Source: an uncultured Spirochaetia bacterium (GTDB lineage Bacteria; Spirochaetota; UBA4802; JAGODF01). Taken from it: a stretch of 6,496 nucleotides of DNA. Positions 5,876 to 6,496 of the stretch are shown piece after piece. The position numbers and the translations under genes are program-made. Each line of letters starts with the position of its first letter. Within the stretch, counting starts at the first letter, position 1. Under the pieces are notes generated by a model. It was given only the letters and a program-made list of their open reading frames with translations, ran no database searches and was not told the DNA's origin. Location of the stretch: contig CALCJG010000220.1 in NCBI GenBank assembly GCA_937967705.1, forward strand, positions 1 through 6,496, in the 5' to 3' direction.

Positions 5876-6496
5876 TCAATCCCCCAAAAGGCTTAAATCG
5901 ATTCTATTCTTCAGCCGTGCCCCGACCTGACCAACCACAAGGGACGCAGCGTAGCTGCTGATTCTTCCCGCTTTTTCCAGAGATATCCCGGAGGCCAGAG
6001 AAAAGAGTATGCCTGCCGCGTACATATCCCCGGCCCCATTCGTATTCACCACTTCTGTTTTATAGGGTTGAACGCAGTGCACTCCCTGTTCCGACTTGAT
6101 CAGGCTCCCCGATTCCCCCAGTTTCACCACCGCTACCCGGCATCGGGAATGAATCTCATGAAGAGCCCTCTCTCCCTCAAGTCCGGTAAAGGCTTTGGCC
6201 TCATCCTCATTAACCAGTACGATATCCGCATAGTCGGCAACCAGGCGGGTCAATTCTGCATGATTCCGCTGTATCAGAGCGGGATCGGCCAGATCCAAGG
6301 AGATGAGAACTCCGGCTTCTCTTGCCAGCTCCATCGCGAAAACACTGGCCTCCTTCAGGGCACCCTCCAGCATATACCCCTCTATGTGAAGGATCTTGCT
6401 GCTTCGTATGGCATCCGCTGAAACATCTTCCCTGCCGAAATGAAGGGCCGCACCGAGATGAGTCGCGAAAGTCCTCTCGGAATCAGGAGTGATAAA
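5876..6496 (-). CDS. PfkB-family kinase, adenosine-kinase-like, C-terminal part
   Basis: The frame is open from the right edge (first full codon at 6496-6494) to a TGA at 5878-5876, giving the last 206 residues of a protein of probably about 300-330. PfkB enzymes transfer the ATP gamma-phosphate to a sugar or nucleoside hydroxyl in the cytoplasm. The visible part starts with ITPDSERTFATHLGAA, the segment seen in adenosine-kinase-like and related members. It then has HIEGYML, the NEDEAKAFTG segment (about residues 96-105 of the fragment), VVKLGESGS, and the signature NTNGAGD at 6046-6026, whose final Asp is the catalytic base. The ATG at 6373 is internal and is not the start. Substrate cannot be settled from this part; adenosine or another nucleoside, or a sugar such as ribose or fructose, are all possible. 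It is tail-to-tail with the transglycosylase gene with no bases between the stop codons and no terminator there. Confidence 0.9.
   Translation of the reverse strand, partial: FITPDSERTFATHLGAALHFGREDVSADAIRSSKILHIEGYMLEGALKEASVFAMELAREAGVLISLDLADPALIQRNHAELTRLVADYADIVLVNEDEAKAFTGLEGERALHEIHSRCRVAVVKLGESGSLIKSEQGVHCVQPYKTEVVNTNGAGDMYAAGILFSLASGISLEKAGRISSYAASLVVGQVGARLKNRIDLSLLGD

Noticed and set aside
6068..6421. 117-codon plus-strand open frame at the right end
   Set aside because: It is antisense to the PfkB-family kinase, whose NTNGAGD signature and continuous frame to the window edge settle the strand.

Overview
The window (about half G+C by eye) looks like ordinary chromosome from a Gram-negative, probably anaerobic bacterium of the deltaproteobacterial type (Desulfobacterota or Syntrophia-like). 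That placement is an inference from the gene set and protein style: a McsA-type zinc-finger protein, an Sec-exported TPR protein, an EF-G lying outside the str operon, an MltD-like exported lytic transglycosylase and a PfkB-family kinase. No mobile element, CRISPR array, tRNA or rRNA was seen.

Layout. Positions 1-95 (minus strand) hold the first 31 codons of a McsA-like protein. It is divergent from a small exported TPR protein (384-896, +), with a roughly 290-base intergenic region carrying promoter-like sequences in both directions. Positions 897-1301 hold no convincing gene but are dense in RNA-structure signals. There is a possible three-way-junction RNA (979-1104) whose closing strand is shared with an intrinsic-terminator-like hairpin (1095-1113). 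A promoter candidate (1117-1145) follows, and then a long stem-loop (1221-1264) just ahead of the next ribosome binding site. Next comes a tight two-gene unit, fusA (EF-G, 1302-3377) and an SRAP-domain abasic-site DNA-protein crosslinker (3381-4058), separated by 3 bases and closed by a terminator directly after the second stop codon.

Positions 4059-4702 carry what looks like the wreck of a small minus-strand gene (4222-4663, one frameshift and one stop). They also carry two adjacent palindromes (4602-4615 and 4620-4651) ahead of the transglycosylase gene (4703-5875, +). The last gene is the 3' part of a PfkB-family, adenosine-kinase-like kinase on the minus strand (5876-6496, running off the window). 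Its stop codon directly abuts that of the transglycosylase.

Functionally these are housekeeping genes: translation elongation, DNA-damage protection, cell-wall turnover and nucleoside or sugar phosphorylation. No new multi-gene system is evident. The parts most worth a second look are non-coding: the structured region before fusA and the paired inverted repeats before the transglycosylase. The unusual fusA-SRAP pairing is also of interest.
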